A stretch of 41,872 nt of DNA from JBFGCA01 sp041567315 (lineage in GTDB: Bacteria > Acidobacteriota > Thermoanaerobaculia > Multivoradales > JAHEKO01): positions 1 through 41,872 of the forward strand of contig JBFGCA010000034.1 in assembly GCA_041567315.1 (NCBI GenBank). The letters run 5' to 3'. The notes under the pieces were generated by a model. It saw nothing but the letters and a program-made list of their open reading frames with translations. It was not told the origin of the DNA and ran no database searches. The position numbers were made by a program, and so were the translations under genes. Shown one piece after another: positions 7,307 to 14,403 of this stretch. Position 1 is the stretch's first letter. Every line of letters begins with the position of its first letter.

Positions 7307-9515
7307 CGGGCGCCGGCGGCGCCTCGCCCGCTAGCACTTCGACCGGGGTCTCCCAGCTGAGGCCGGCGTTGCGCTCGGAGAACCAGGCGACGCGCTCGCG
7401 GACCGGGTCGAGGACCAGCCGGTAGTCGCCGGGCTCGGCCGGCGCCCGCACCCGCAGCTCGACCCGCACCTGGCCGCCCGGCGGCACGTCGCGCGGCAGC
7501 CCGGTGCGCAGGCCGTCCCAGACCCGCCGCTCGCCCGCCGGGCCAAGCCAGTGGTAGGAGAGGTTGACGCGGGTGGCTCCCTCGGCCGGCCAGGGGTGCT
7601 CGCTCGTGTTCCACAGCCTGAGGTCGAGGGTAAAATGCTCACCGGCCGCCACCTGGGCGGGAGCACGGATGCGGCCCCAGCGCAGCTGGTACAGATCCCG
7701 GGCCAGCTCCTCGCGGCTCCCCAGATAGAGCAGCGCGGCGCCCAGGTAGAACCCCTCCGCCCGGCCGCCGGGCCGCAGCGCCGGCAGCTGGCCGGTGGCG
7801 GTGCGGACCGCCAGCCGGTAGACCCAGACCTGGCCGCGGTGGTCGCGCCGCACCCGGTAGGGGGCCGGCGCCTCGAACTCCACCCGCCGGGTCTCGCCCA
7901 TGCCCTCGATCTCCGCCGGGAACCGCAGCCGGTGGCGCTGCCCGCCCAGCTCGAGCTCGACCGTGTTCTCCGGCGCCTGGTTGCGGACCTCGAAGACCGC
8001 GCTGGGCAGCGGCTCGAGCCGCTGCATCAGCAGCTCGGCGGAGCGGCCGCCCAGCAGCCACAGCTCGTCGCCGCGCGGCCGGAACAGGTCCTGCCGGGCC
8101 CAGAACCAGACCCCGGCCTGCGCCGCGCCGCGGTAGCCGGGGACCTGGCGCTCGAGGGTCAGCTCGAGCGGGAAGCGGCCGAAGGGGGCGGCGCGGGTGT
8201 GCGCCTGGAGGGTGGGCTCCGGCACCACCGCCCCGTAGGGCGACAGCAGCAGCGGGCCGATGAACAGGCCGCCGGCGCCGAAGCCCAGCAGGGTGGCCCA
8301 GGCGGGCCGGATGCGGGTCACCAGGAACAGGAAACCCGGGTAGGCGTTGATGAAGTAGCGGTTACCGACGAAGCCGCCGCCGCCGTGCCAGTTGAAGGGG
8401 ATCCACAGGACGAAGAACAGCCCCACGGCGACCAGCGCCGCCAGGGTCAGCCAGCGCGGCGCCGAGCGGCGGCCCCAGGCCAGGAAGAGCAGCACCGCCA
8501 GCAGGCTGAAGGGGGCGTAGAGCAGCAGCCCGGTGTGCCGCCCCCAGAGGAAATAGCCGAGGTCCTCGAACAGCGTCGGCCGGTAGAGCCTGGGCAGGTG
8601 CCACAGCCAGCGCCAGGAGTTCTTCTGCGGGTCGCGCTCGACGATCTGGCGGTGGACCGGCTCGACCGGCATCCGGTCCGGGTGCTCGACCGAGAAGCCG
8701 CTGCGGGCGACGCCCAGGTAGGCGCTGGGGTGGCCGGTGAGCGCCGTCGCCAGCCCCGCCGCCAGACCCAGGCTGAGCGCCGCCCCCAGCACCCAGAGCA
8801 CGACCCCGCGCAGCCGCTGCCGCCGCCAGAACAGCCACAACGCCGGCAGCGCGAAGGCGGCCAGCATCGGCTTGTGATAGGCGCCGAGCACCAGCGCCGC
8901 GCCCGAACACAGCGGCGCCGCCGGACCCGCCGCCCGGCGCGCCAACCGCCGCCATCGCGACCCGGGGGGTGGTCCGGTCGCCGGCTCGTGGAAGGCCAGA
9001 TAGAGGGCGGCGGTCACCGCCGCCATGTTGAAGATCTCGGGCTGCAGCCAGAAGACGTAGGCGAAACCGGCGCTGAGCAGGAAGAAGCCGGCGGCGAAGA
9101 GGGCGGCGATCCCGGAGTCGTTGTAGCGCCCCAGGTAGGCGGTGCCCATCCACACCATGCCCAGCAGCAGCAGCATGTTGAAGGCCATCATGCCGTTGGG
9201 GCCGAACAGGGCGGTCGCCGGGGCCGCGAACAGCGAGTAGAGATAGGGCTTGCCGAAGTAGACCGTGTTCCAGCCGTCGTCGGTCATCAGGATCAGGTTG
9301 CGCGGCTGGTCGTAGGGATAGGCGTCGAACAGCCGTCGGAGGTCGCGCGGCTCGCACCGCAGGTCACCGTCGCGGGCCAGGCTGAGCGCCATCAGGTAGT
9401 AGGCCGGCTCGTCCGACTTGAAGACCATCGGCATGCCGGGCTTGGGCACCACCAGCGGCGCCAGGCCCAGCACCAGGGTGAGGCCGAGCAGGACCAGGCG
9501 GGTCTGGCGGCTCAC
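7281..9515 (-). CDS. GT-C (family 39-like) membrane glycosyltransferase with C-terminal beta domain
   Basis: This 744-residue polytopic protein starts with a TM helix and then FKSDEPAYYLMALSLARDGD. This acidic first-loop motif is typical of GT-C enzymes that use polyprenyl-phosphate sugars. About ten hydrophobic segments follow, including HTGLLLYAPFSLLAVLLFLA and GGGFVGNRYFINAYPGFLFL. The last ~250 residues are soluble and beta-rich, with LDLRLWNTSEHPWP and VWDGLRTGLPRDVPPGGQV followed by PGDYRLVLDPV. The protein is paralogous to the one at 16996-19218, sharing the HTGLL and GNRYF motifs and the C-terminal beta domain. Its ATG overlaps the epimerase stop by 4 nt. Donor and acceptor are unknown. 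Confidence 0.75.
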   Translation of the reverse strand: MSRQTRLVLLGLTLVLGLAPLVVPKPGMPMVFKSDEPAYYLMALSLARDGDLRCEPRDLRRLFDAYPYDQPRNLILMTDDGWNTVYFGKPYLYSLFAAPATALFGPNGMMAFNMLLLLGMVWMGTAYLGRYNDSGIAALFAAGFFLLSAGFAYVFWLQPEIFNMAAVTAALYLAFHEPATGPPPGSRWRRLARRAAGPAAPLCSGAALVLGAYHKPMLAAFALPALWLFWRRQRLRGVVLWVLGAALSLGLAAGLATALTGHPSAYLGVARSGFSVEHPDRMPVEPVHRQIVERDPQKNSWRWLWHLPRLYRPTLFEDLGYFLWGRHTGLLLYAPFSLLAVLLFLAWGRRSAPRWLTLAALVAVGLFFVLWIPFNWHGGGGFVGNRYFINAYPGFLFLVTRIRPAWATLLGFGAGGLFIGPLLLSPYGAVVPEPTLQAHTRAAPFGRFPLELTLERQVPGYRGAAQAGVWFWARQDLFRPRGDELWLLGGRSAELLMQRLEPLPSAVFEVRNQAPENTVELELGGQRHRLRFPAEIEGMGETRRVEFEAPAPYRVRRDHRGQVWVYRLAVRTATGQLPALRPGGRAEGFYLGAALLYLGSREELARDLYQLRWGRIRAPAQVAAGEHFTLDLRLWNTSEHPWPAEGATRVNLSYHWLGPAGERRVWDGLRTGLPRDVPPGGQVRVELRVRAPAEPGDYRLVLDPVRERVAWFSERNAGLSWETPVEVLAGEAPPAPATADSPAP

Positions 9516-10498
9516 CGGTCGGGGTCCCCGGCCCGCAGCGCGTCACGCACCGCATCGATGGTCTCGTCGAGGGTGATGACCGGCTGCCAACCGGTCAGCT
9601 GGTGGATCCGCGAAAGGTCGGGCACCCGCCGCTGCATGTCCTCGAAGCCGGGAGCGTAGGCCTCGCCGTAGGGCACGTAGACCTTCTCGGAGGAGCTGCC
9701 GGTGCGCCCGATCACCCGGTCGGCGAGCTGGTCGATCGACACCTCCTCGACGCCGCCGACGTTGAACACCCGGCCCACGGCGTCGGGGTGCTCGGCCAGT
9801 CGCTGGAGCGCGTGGACCACGTCGCGCACGGCGCAGAAGCAGCGCTGCTGGGTGCCGTCCCCGAAGACGGTAAGCGGCTCGCCGCGCAGCGCCTGGCCGA
9901 CGAACCGCGGCACCACCATCCCATAGCGGCCGCGCTGCCCCGGTCCGACGGTGTTGAACAGTCGCGCCACCACCACCGGCAGGCCGTACTCGCGGTGATA
10001 GGCCAGGCCCAGGAACTCGTCGACCATCTTGCTGGCGGCGTAGCCCCAGCGGCTGTGCCGGGTCGAGCCCAGCAGCACGTCGTCGTCCTCGGCGAAGGGG
10101 ATGCGGGCGCCCTTGCCGTAGACCTCCGAGGTCGAGGCCAGCAGCACCTTGGCGCGGTAGCGCTGGGCGGCGCGCAGCACCAGCTCGGTTCCCATGACGT
10201 TGGTCTCTATGGTGTGCACCGGCCGGTCGACGATGAGCTGCACGCCCACCGCCGCCGCCAGGTGGACGATCACCTGCGCCTCGCTGGCCAGCCGGTCGAG
10301 CACCGTCTCGTTGGTGATCGAGTCGATGGCGAAGCGGAACCCGGGGCGGCCGGCCAGCGGCTCGATGTTGGCGAAGCGGCCGGTGGAGAGGTCGTCGATC
10401 ACGGTGACCTCGGAGCCGGCGGCGAGCAGGTGCCGGACCAGGTGGGAACCGATGAAGCCGGCCCCGCCGGTCACCAGATAGTGCGCGGTCTCGCTCAT
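9512..10498 (-). CDS. NAD-dependent nucleotide-sugar epimerase/dehydratase
   Basis: This 328-residue extended SDR has the NAD-binding motif TGGAGFIGSH (residues 10-19), an acidic residue pair after beta-2 (VIDDLSTG), catalytic Ser/Thr in ASTSEVYGKG (121-130), and Tyr153 and Lys157 in YAASK. The STSEVYG motif occurs in UDP-glucuronate decarboxylase and GDP-mannose/UDP-sugar epimerase-type enzymes; I cannot choose the exact substrate. It is the first gene of a two-gene minus-strand unit and overlaps the GT-C gene by 4 nt. A TATAGT hexamer lies 6 nt upstream of its ATG with no Shine-Dalgarno, suggesting a leaderless mRNA. Confidence 0.88.
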   Translation of the reverse strand: MSETAHYLVTGGAGFIGSHLVRHLLAAGSEVTVIDDLSTGRFANIEPLAGRPGFRFAIDSITNETVLDRLASEAQVIVHLAAAVGVQLIVDRPVHTIETNVMGTELVLRAAQRYRAKVLLASTSEVYGKGARIPFAEDDDVLLGSTRHSRWGYAASKMVDEFLGLAYHREYGLPVVVARLFNTVGPGQRGRYGMVVPRFVGQALRGEPLTVFGDGTQQRCFCAVRDVVHALQRLAEHPDAVGRVFNVGGVEEVSIDQLADRVIGRTGSSSEKVYVPYGEAYAPGFEDMQRRVPDLSRIHQLTGWQPVITLDETIDAVRDALRAGDPDR

Positions 10499-10504
10499 GC
10501 GGCG

Positions 10505-10512
10505 ACTATAAT
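10505..10512. promoter_or_regulatory. Overlapping divergent -10 elements for two apparently leaderless genes
   Basis: The spacer between the divergent ATGs is only 20 bp (10499-10518). On the plus strand TATAAT (10507-10512) is followed by 6 nt and the GT2 ATG at 10519. On the minus strand TATAGT (10510-10505) is followed by 6 nt and the epimerase ATG at 10498. The ACTATAAT octamer therefore serves both strands symmetrically, and transcription would begin at or next to each start codon. No clear -35 is visible. The hexamers and spacings are seen directly; promoter activity is inferred. Confidence 0.65.
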
Positions 10513-10518
10513 CGCTCG

Positions 10519-11382
10519 ATGAAGCTCAGCGTCATCATCCCGGCGCTGGACGCAGCCGCCACCATCGGCGACCAGCTCGAGGCGCTCGCCGGCCAGTCGT
10601 GGCCCGGCGGCTGGGAGGTGGTGGTGGCCGACAACGGCTCGACCGACCGCACGCTGGAGGTGGTCGAGAGCTTCCGCGGGCGGCTCCCCGCGCTCGCGGT
10701 GGTCGATGCCTCTGCCCGCCGCGGCCAGGCCTACGCCCGCAACCAGGCGGCACAGGCGGCCACCGGCGACGCCCTGGTGATGGCCGACGCCGACGACGTG
10801 GTGGGGGAGGGCTGGCTGGAGGCGATCGGCCGGGCGCTCGAGCGCCACGACTTCGTGGCCTGCCGCTTCGACATGGAGCGGCTCAACCCGGCCTGGATCC
10901 AGCGCGTGCACCACAACCCCCAGCGCGATGGGCTGATCCCCTACGGCAACCCGCCGTTCCTACCCCACGCCGGGGGCGGCGGCCTGGGGATCAAGCGCCG
11001 CCTGTTCCTGGAGATGGGCGGTTTCGACGAGACCCTGCCGCCGCTCGAGGACACCGACCTGTGCTGGCGGGTGCAGCTCGCCGGCACGCCGCTGGTCTTC
11101 GTCCCCGAAGCGGTGGCCCACATCCGCTGGCCGCAGAACCTCAAGGGTCTCTACCGCCAGGGCTATCGCTGGGGCGAGCGCAACATCGAGGTCTACCGCA
11201 AGTATCGCGCCCACGGCATGCCGCGGCTCGGACCCTGGTCGGGGCTCGCCAAGTGGGCGACGCTGCTGCTCCGCGCCCCGGCGCTGGCGACCCGCAGCGG
11301 CCGCGGCCGCTGGATGTGGGCGCTGGGCTGGCGGACCGGCCGCCTCAGGGGGTGCCTGCGCTACCGGGTGGCGGCGCTGTGA
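10519..11382 (+). CDS. Family 2 glycosyltransferase
   Basis: This 287-residue GT-A glycosyltransferase opens with MKLSVIIPALDAAATIGDQL, then VVVADNGSTDRT and the DxD-type metal/nucleotide site MADADDV. GGFDETLPPLEDTDLCWRVQ is the acceptor/catalytic ED motif of GT2 enzymes. There are no TM segments except weak hydrophobicity near the C-terminus. It probably transfers a sugar from a nucleotide-sugar donor in the cytoplasm during surface-glycan assembly. Its stop overlaps the GTG of the SDR by 4 nt (GTGA at 11379-11382), so the two are co-translated. Confidence 0.9.
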   Translation: MKLSVIIPALDAAATIGDQLEALAGQSWPGGWEVVVADNGSTDRTLEVVESFRGRLPALAVVDASARRGQAYARNQAAQAATGDALVMADADDVVGEGWLEAIGRALERHDFVACRFDMERLNPAWIQRVHHNPQRDGLIPYGNPPFLPHAGGGGLGIKRRLFLEMGGFDETLPPLEDTDLCWRVQLAGTPLVFVPEAVAHIRWPQNLKGLYRQGYRWGERNIEVYRKYRAHGMPRLGPWSGLAKWATLLLRAPALATRSGRGRWMWALGWRTGRLRGCLRYRVAAL

Positions 11383-12122
11383 ACTCCCCGTCGGCGGGAA
11401 GAGCCTCGACGCTGGCCGGTGCCCGGTGTCTGGTGACCGGCGGCGGCAGCGGCATCGGCGCCGCCATCGCCCTGGCCCTGGCGGCGCGGGGCGCGCGGCT
11501 GGCGCTGGTGGGCCGGACCGCCGCCAAGCTCGAGGAGGTGGCGGGCCGGGCGGCGCCGCCGCCGGCGCTGTGCTGGCCGGCCGATCTGGCCGACGACGAG
11601 CAAGTCGAGCGGCTGGCCGAGCGCGTCGAGGGCGAGCTGGGCGGGCTCGAGGTGCTGATCCACAGCGCCGCGGTGCTGGCCCTCGGCCCGGTCGGGTCGG
11701 CGCCGGTCGCCGAGCTGGACGCCCAGTACCGCACCAACCTGCGGGCCCCCTATCTGCTGACCCAGAGGCTGCTGCCGCTGCTGCGCGCGGCCCAGGGGCA
11801 GGTGGTCTTCGTCAACTCCTCGTCGGGGCTGGCGGCGCGGGCCGAGGTTGGGCAGTACGCCGCCACCAAGCACGGGCTCAAGGCGCTCGCCGACAGCCTG
11901 CGGGCCGAGGAGAACGAGCGCGGGGTGCGGGTGCTGTCGGTCTACCCGGGCCGCACCGCCAGTCCGCTCCAGGCGGTCATCCACGAGTGGGAGGGCCGCC
12001 CCTACCGGCCCGCGCGGATCGCTCAGCCCGAGGACGTGGCCGCCACCATCGTCGCCGCCCTCGAGCTGCCGCGGACGGCCGAAGTCACCGACCTCCAGAT
12101 CCGTCCAATGCGCAAGACCTAG
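11379..12122 (+). CDS. Short-chain dehydrogenase/reductase (classical SDR)
   Basis: This 247-residue protein has the Rossmann cofactor motif TGGGSGIG (about residues 20-27), an Arg after beta-2 (LVGRTAAKLEE, suggesting NADP preference), HSAAVLALG in place of NNAG, SSSG before the active site, and catalytic Tyr160/Lys164 in YAATK. The substrate is unknown; position suggests a sugar or lipid-linked intermediate. The GTG start overlaps the GT2 stop. The TAG stop (12120-12122) lies within the terminal inverted repeat of a palindromic element, so the element may have supplied the present 3' end. Confidence 0.85.
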   Translation: MNSPSAGRASTLAGARCLVTGGGSGIGAAIALALAARGARLALVGRTAAKLEEVAGRAAPPPALCWPADLADDEQVERLAERVEGELGGLEVLIHSAAVLALGPVGSAPVAELDAQYRTNLRAPYLLTQRLLPLLRAAQGQVVFVNSSSGLAARAEVGQYAATKHGLKALADSLRAEENERGVRVLSVYPGRTASPLQAVIHEWEGRPYRPARIAQPEDVAATIVAALELPRTAEVTDLQIRPMRKT

Positions 12123-12285
12123 TGTGGCGTCTCCGACTTGGCTTGCCAGATAGGCGAGTCATTCGTTGGTGCTGCCAAGGCGCGCAGACGCAGGCATAGC
12201 GGGGACTATGTCGAGGAAGCGCAACGCCGGCAGCGCCAGCGAGGGCCGCCTAGATGGTAAGGCGAAGTCGGAGACGCCACACTAG
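12119..12285. mobile_element. 167-bp palindromic element, copy A (MITE/REP-like)
   Basis: Perfect 21-bp inverted repeats at 12119-12139 and 12265-12285 begin and end with CTAG. The arms remain largely complementary inward to a central CATAGTCCCCGCTATG-type core (on the minus strand, about 12176-12232). There is no coding sequence inside. The core closely matches that of a second element at the right edge of the window, while the arms differ. It sits between convergent genes, where the hairpin could also act as a bidirectional terminator. CTAG at both ends would fit insertion at a TA-type target, as used by IS630/Tc1-like transposases, but that is inference. Confidence 0.8.
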
Positions 12286-12300
12286 TACCCCGGGTCTCCT

Positions 12301-13056
12301 TCAGCTGCCGCCGAGCGCCCGCGCCAGGTCCTCGGGGGTGCCGACGTCGAGGCAGGAGCCGGTCTCGAAGCGCACCGAGTCGATCGGCAGGCCGTCGCCG
12401 AGCGCCGCGGTCAGGGCATCCGAGGGATAGAGCTCGCGGCCGTCCGGCCGGGGCGGGGCGCTGGCGGCGAAGCGGTGCAGGTGCTCGGTGAAGACCGGCC
12501 GCCACACCGCCAGCATCCAGGTGTGGGCGAGGGCGGTCCGGGCCGGCTTGATCTCGATCGCCGTCACCCGGCCGCCGGCTCCGGTGCGGACCATGTCGGA
12601 CTTGGCGGCGCGGTCGGTGGGGAACAGCCCCAGCACCACCGCGGCGTCCGACCGCTCGAGCCGGTCGAGCAGCGGAACGAAAGCGTCGGCGGGCCGGAAC
12701 AGCACGTCGGGGAAGCCCATCGCCACCCGGCAGCCGCGGACCAGCGGGTAGGCGCGATCCAGCGTCTCGACGATCGAGCCCGAGCTCTCGAGCTCGAGGT
12801 AGGCGAGGCGCGGGCCGCCGGGCAGCCCCTCGCCGAGGTGGGCGGCGACGTCGCCCTTGCCGGCGCGCAGGAGGACGAAGGCCTCCTCGATCCCGGCGGC
12901 GGCGAGGGCTTCGAGCAGGTGCTCGATCACCGGCCGCGGCTCGGGGCGGCCCTCGACCCCGACGCCGGGGACCGGGTACAGCTCCTTGCTGAACGACAGC
13001 CGCCCCAGCCGGGTGCCGCGGCCCGCCGCCGGCACCAGTCCCACGAGCCGCTCCAT
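12301..13056 (-). CDS. Sugar-1-phosphate nucleotidyltransferase
   Basis: This 251-residue NTP-transferase-fold protein has the signature PAAGRGTRLGRLSFSKEL near the N-terminus (residues 9-26, with Lys24 at the conserved phosphate-binding position). AMGFPDVLFRP supplies the metal-binding Asp region (usual GD/PD). ETGSCLDVGTPEDLARAL near the C-terminus matches the 'D.GTpe.l' motif of glucose-1-phosphate thymidylyl- and uridylyltransferases. It probably makes an NDP-sugar for the surrounding glycan genes; the base and sugar are not determinable. A TATCCT hexamer (13068-13063) lies 6 nt before the ATG, suggesting a leaderless transcript. Confidence 0.83.
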   Translation of the reverse strand: MERLVGLVPAAGRGTRLGRLSFSKELYPVPGVGVEGRPEPRPVIEHLLEALAAAGIEEAFVLLRAGKGDVAAHLGEGLPGGPRLAYLELESSGSIVETLDRAYPLVRGCRVAMGFPDVLFRPADAFVPLLDRLERSDAAVVLGLFPTDRAAKSDMVRTGAGGRVTAIEIKPARTALAHTWMLAVWRPVFTEHLHRFAASAPPRPDGRELYPSDALTAALGDGLPIDSVRFETGSCLDVGTPEDLARALGGS

Positions 13057-13062
13057 GCCGGC

Positions 13063-13068
13063 AGGATA
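13063..13068 (-). promoter_or_regulatory. -10-like hexamer for leaderless nucleotidyltransferase mRNA
   Basis: TATCCT on the minus strand is separated from the ATG at 13056 by exactly 6 nt (GCCGGC). No Shine-Dalgarno and no clear -35 are visible. The spacing matches the other leaderless-type starts in this region. Confidence 0.45.
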
Positions 13069-13131
13069 CCGCTGGCTCGGGCTGGTATCCCGGAGCGTAA
13101 GTCCAGACTTCCACTACGAGCTCTTGGGGTT

Positions 13132-13137
13132 TACAAT
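13132..13137 (+). promoter_or_regulatory. -10-like hexamer upstream of ATP-grasp gene
   Basis: TACAAT lies 234 nt upstream of the ATP-grasp ATG, in the only AT-richer patch of the gap. A -35 with consensus quality is not seen. If used, it would produce a leader of about 225 nt carrying the hairpin at 13304-13326. Confidence 0.35.
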
Positions 13138-13370
13138 GCGCCGCCAGCGGGCGCCGTCGATGACCACCGACGAACCAGCCGATCCCGGCGGCCCATCGAA
13201 ACCCGGCGCTACGGCAGGGCCGACCGGCCCCCCGCTCAAGCCGTGACCGACCCGCTGCCACCGGCGGAGCCTCCCGGCCCGAGCGGTGACCACACCCGGG
13301 GCTGTGCGCGCGGCGGCCGCGCGCACGAGGGTCCGCGTCTTGGCAGGCCTCGCCCGGGAGACGAGGATCG

Positions 13371-14387
13371 ATGATCATCGGCCTGACCTACGACCTCAAG
13401 GACGACTACCTGCGGCGCGGTTTCGACGCCGAGGCGGTCGCCGAGTTCGACGGCCGCGAGACCATCGACGCTCTGCAAGCGGCGCTCGAGGATCTGGACT
13501 GCGAGACCGAACGGATCGGCGCTCTGCCCGCCCTGGTCGAGCGGCTCTCCGCCGGTGAGCGCTGGGACCTGGTCTTCAACATCGCCGAGGGGATGTTCGG
13601 CTACGGGCGTGAGGCGCAGGTCCCGGCGCTGCTCGACGCCTACCGCATCCCCTACACCTTCTCCGACCCGCTGACCCTGGCGGTGACGCTGCACAAGGCG
13701 TTCGCCAAGCGGGTGGTCCGGGACCTCGGGCTGCCGACCGCCGAGTTCGCCGTCGTCGAGAGTCCCGCCGACGTCCAGCGCGTCGACCTGCCGCCGCCGC
13801 TGTTCGCCAAGCCGGTGGCCGAGGGCAGCAGCAAGGGCATCGGCCGGCGCTCGCTGATCCGGCGCCGCGCCGAGCTGGCCGAGGTCTGTGGGACGCTGCT
13901 TGCCGCCTACGGGCAGGCGGTGCTGGTGGAGCGGTTCCTGCCGGGGCGCGAATTCACCGTTGGCATCGTCGGCACCGGCGAAGCGGCCCGGGCGGTCGGG
14001 GTGCTCGAGATCCAGGTGCGCTCCGAGGGGGCCACCGCCTACTCGCGCCGCGTCAAGGGCGCCGCCGACTACCGGCGCCTGGTCGGCTACCGGCTGTGTC
14101 CGGAGCCCGAGCTGGCGGCGGAGTGCGACCTAGTGGCGCTCGGCGCCTGGCGGGGTCTGGGCTGCCGCGACGCGGGCCGGGTCGACCTGCGCTGCGACGC
14201 CGGGGGTCGCCCGCATTTCCTCGAGGTCAACCCGCTGGCCGGACTCCATCCCGTGGACTCCGACCTCACCATCCTCGCCGGGTTGGTCGGCCTGCCGTAC
14301 CGCCGGTTGATCGGCGCCATCCTCGAGTCGGCCCTCAGCCGCTGCGGCGCCGGTACGGCGGCGTCGGCGGCCCGCGCTGCGAGATGA
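13371..14387 (+). CDS. D-Ala-D-Ala ligase-like ATP-grasp protein
   Basis: This 338-residue ATP-grasp enzyme has FNIAEGMFGYGREAQVPALL and RIPYTFSDPLTLAVTLHKAF in the N-terminal half, LFAKPVAEGSSKGI as the ATP-binding loop, LVERFLPGREFTVGIVG, and a C-terminal Mg-binding FLEVNPLAGLHPVDSDL. These are D-alanine--D-alanine-ligase-family motifs. However, the canonical Ddl N-terminal substrate motif (HGxxGEDG) is replaced by the NIAEG..RE variant found in Ddl-like proteins of unsettled function. An amide-forming ligase for a peptidoglycan or glycan substituent is plausible. The short sequence GACGAGGATCG before the ATG gives a weak GAGG Shine-Dalgarno. It converges on the aminopeptidase-like gene with 16 nt between. 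Confidence 0.82.
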   Translation: MIIGLTYDLKDDYLRRGFDAEAVAEFDGRETIDALQAALEDLDCETERIGALPALVERLSAGERWDLVFNIAEGMFGYGREAQVPALLDAYRIPYTFSDPLTLAVTLHKAFAKRVVRDLGLPTAEFAVVESPADVQRVDLPPPLFAKPVAEGSSKGIGRRSLIRRRAELAEVCGTLLAAYGQAVLVERFLPGREFTVGIVGTGEAARAVGVLEIQVRSEGATAYSRRVKGAADYRRLVGYRLCPEPELAAECDLVALGAWRGLGCRDAGRVDLRCDAGGRPHFLEVNPLAGLHPVDSDLTILAGLVGLPYRRLIGAILESALSRCGAGTAASAARAAR

Positions 14388-14403
14388 GCGCGGCGGCGTG
14401 TTC

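Larger units (their letters stand above)
13057..13370. other. Divergent intergenic region with promoter, short ORFs and hairpin
   Basis: This 314-bp gap lies between the nucleotidyltransferase and the ATP-grasp gene. On the plus strand it holds a TACAAT hexamer at 13132-13137. Two short open frames follow: ATG 13159 to TGA 13246 (28 codons), and GTG 13243 to TGA 13374 (43 codons). Each overlaps the next start by 4 nt, the last one overlapping the ATP-grasp ATG at 13371. A perfect 10-bp stem with a 3-nt loop lies at 13304-13326. The short peptides are Pro/Gly/Arg-rich without recognisable domains, so they may be chance frames or a translated leader. Confidence 0.4.

Noticed and set aside
7551..9659. 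A 702-codon plus-strand open frame opposite the GT-C gene
   Set aside because: Composition is typical of an antisense frame in GC-rich DNA, and the minus strand encodes a coherent polytopic protein.
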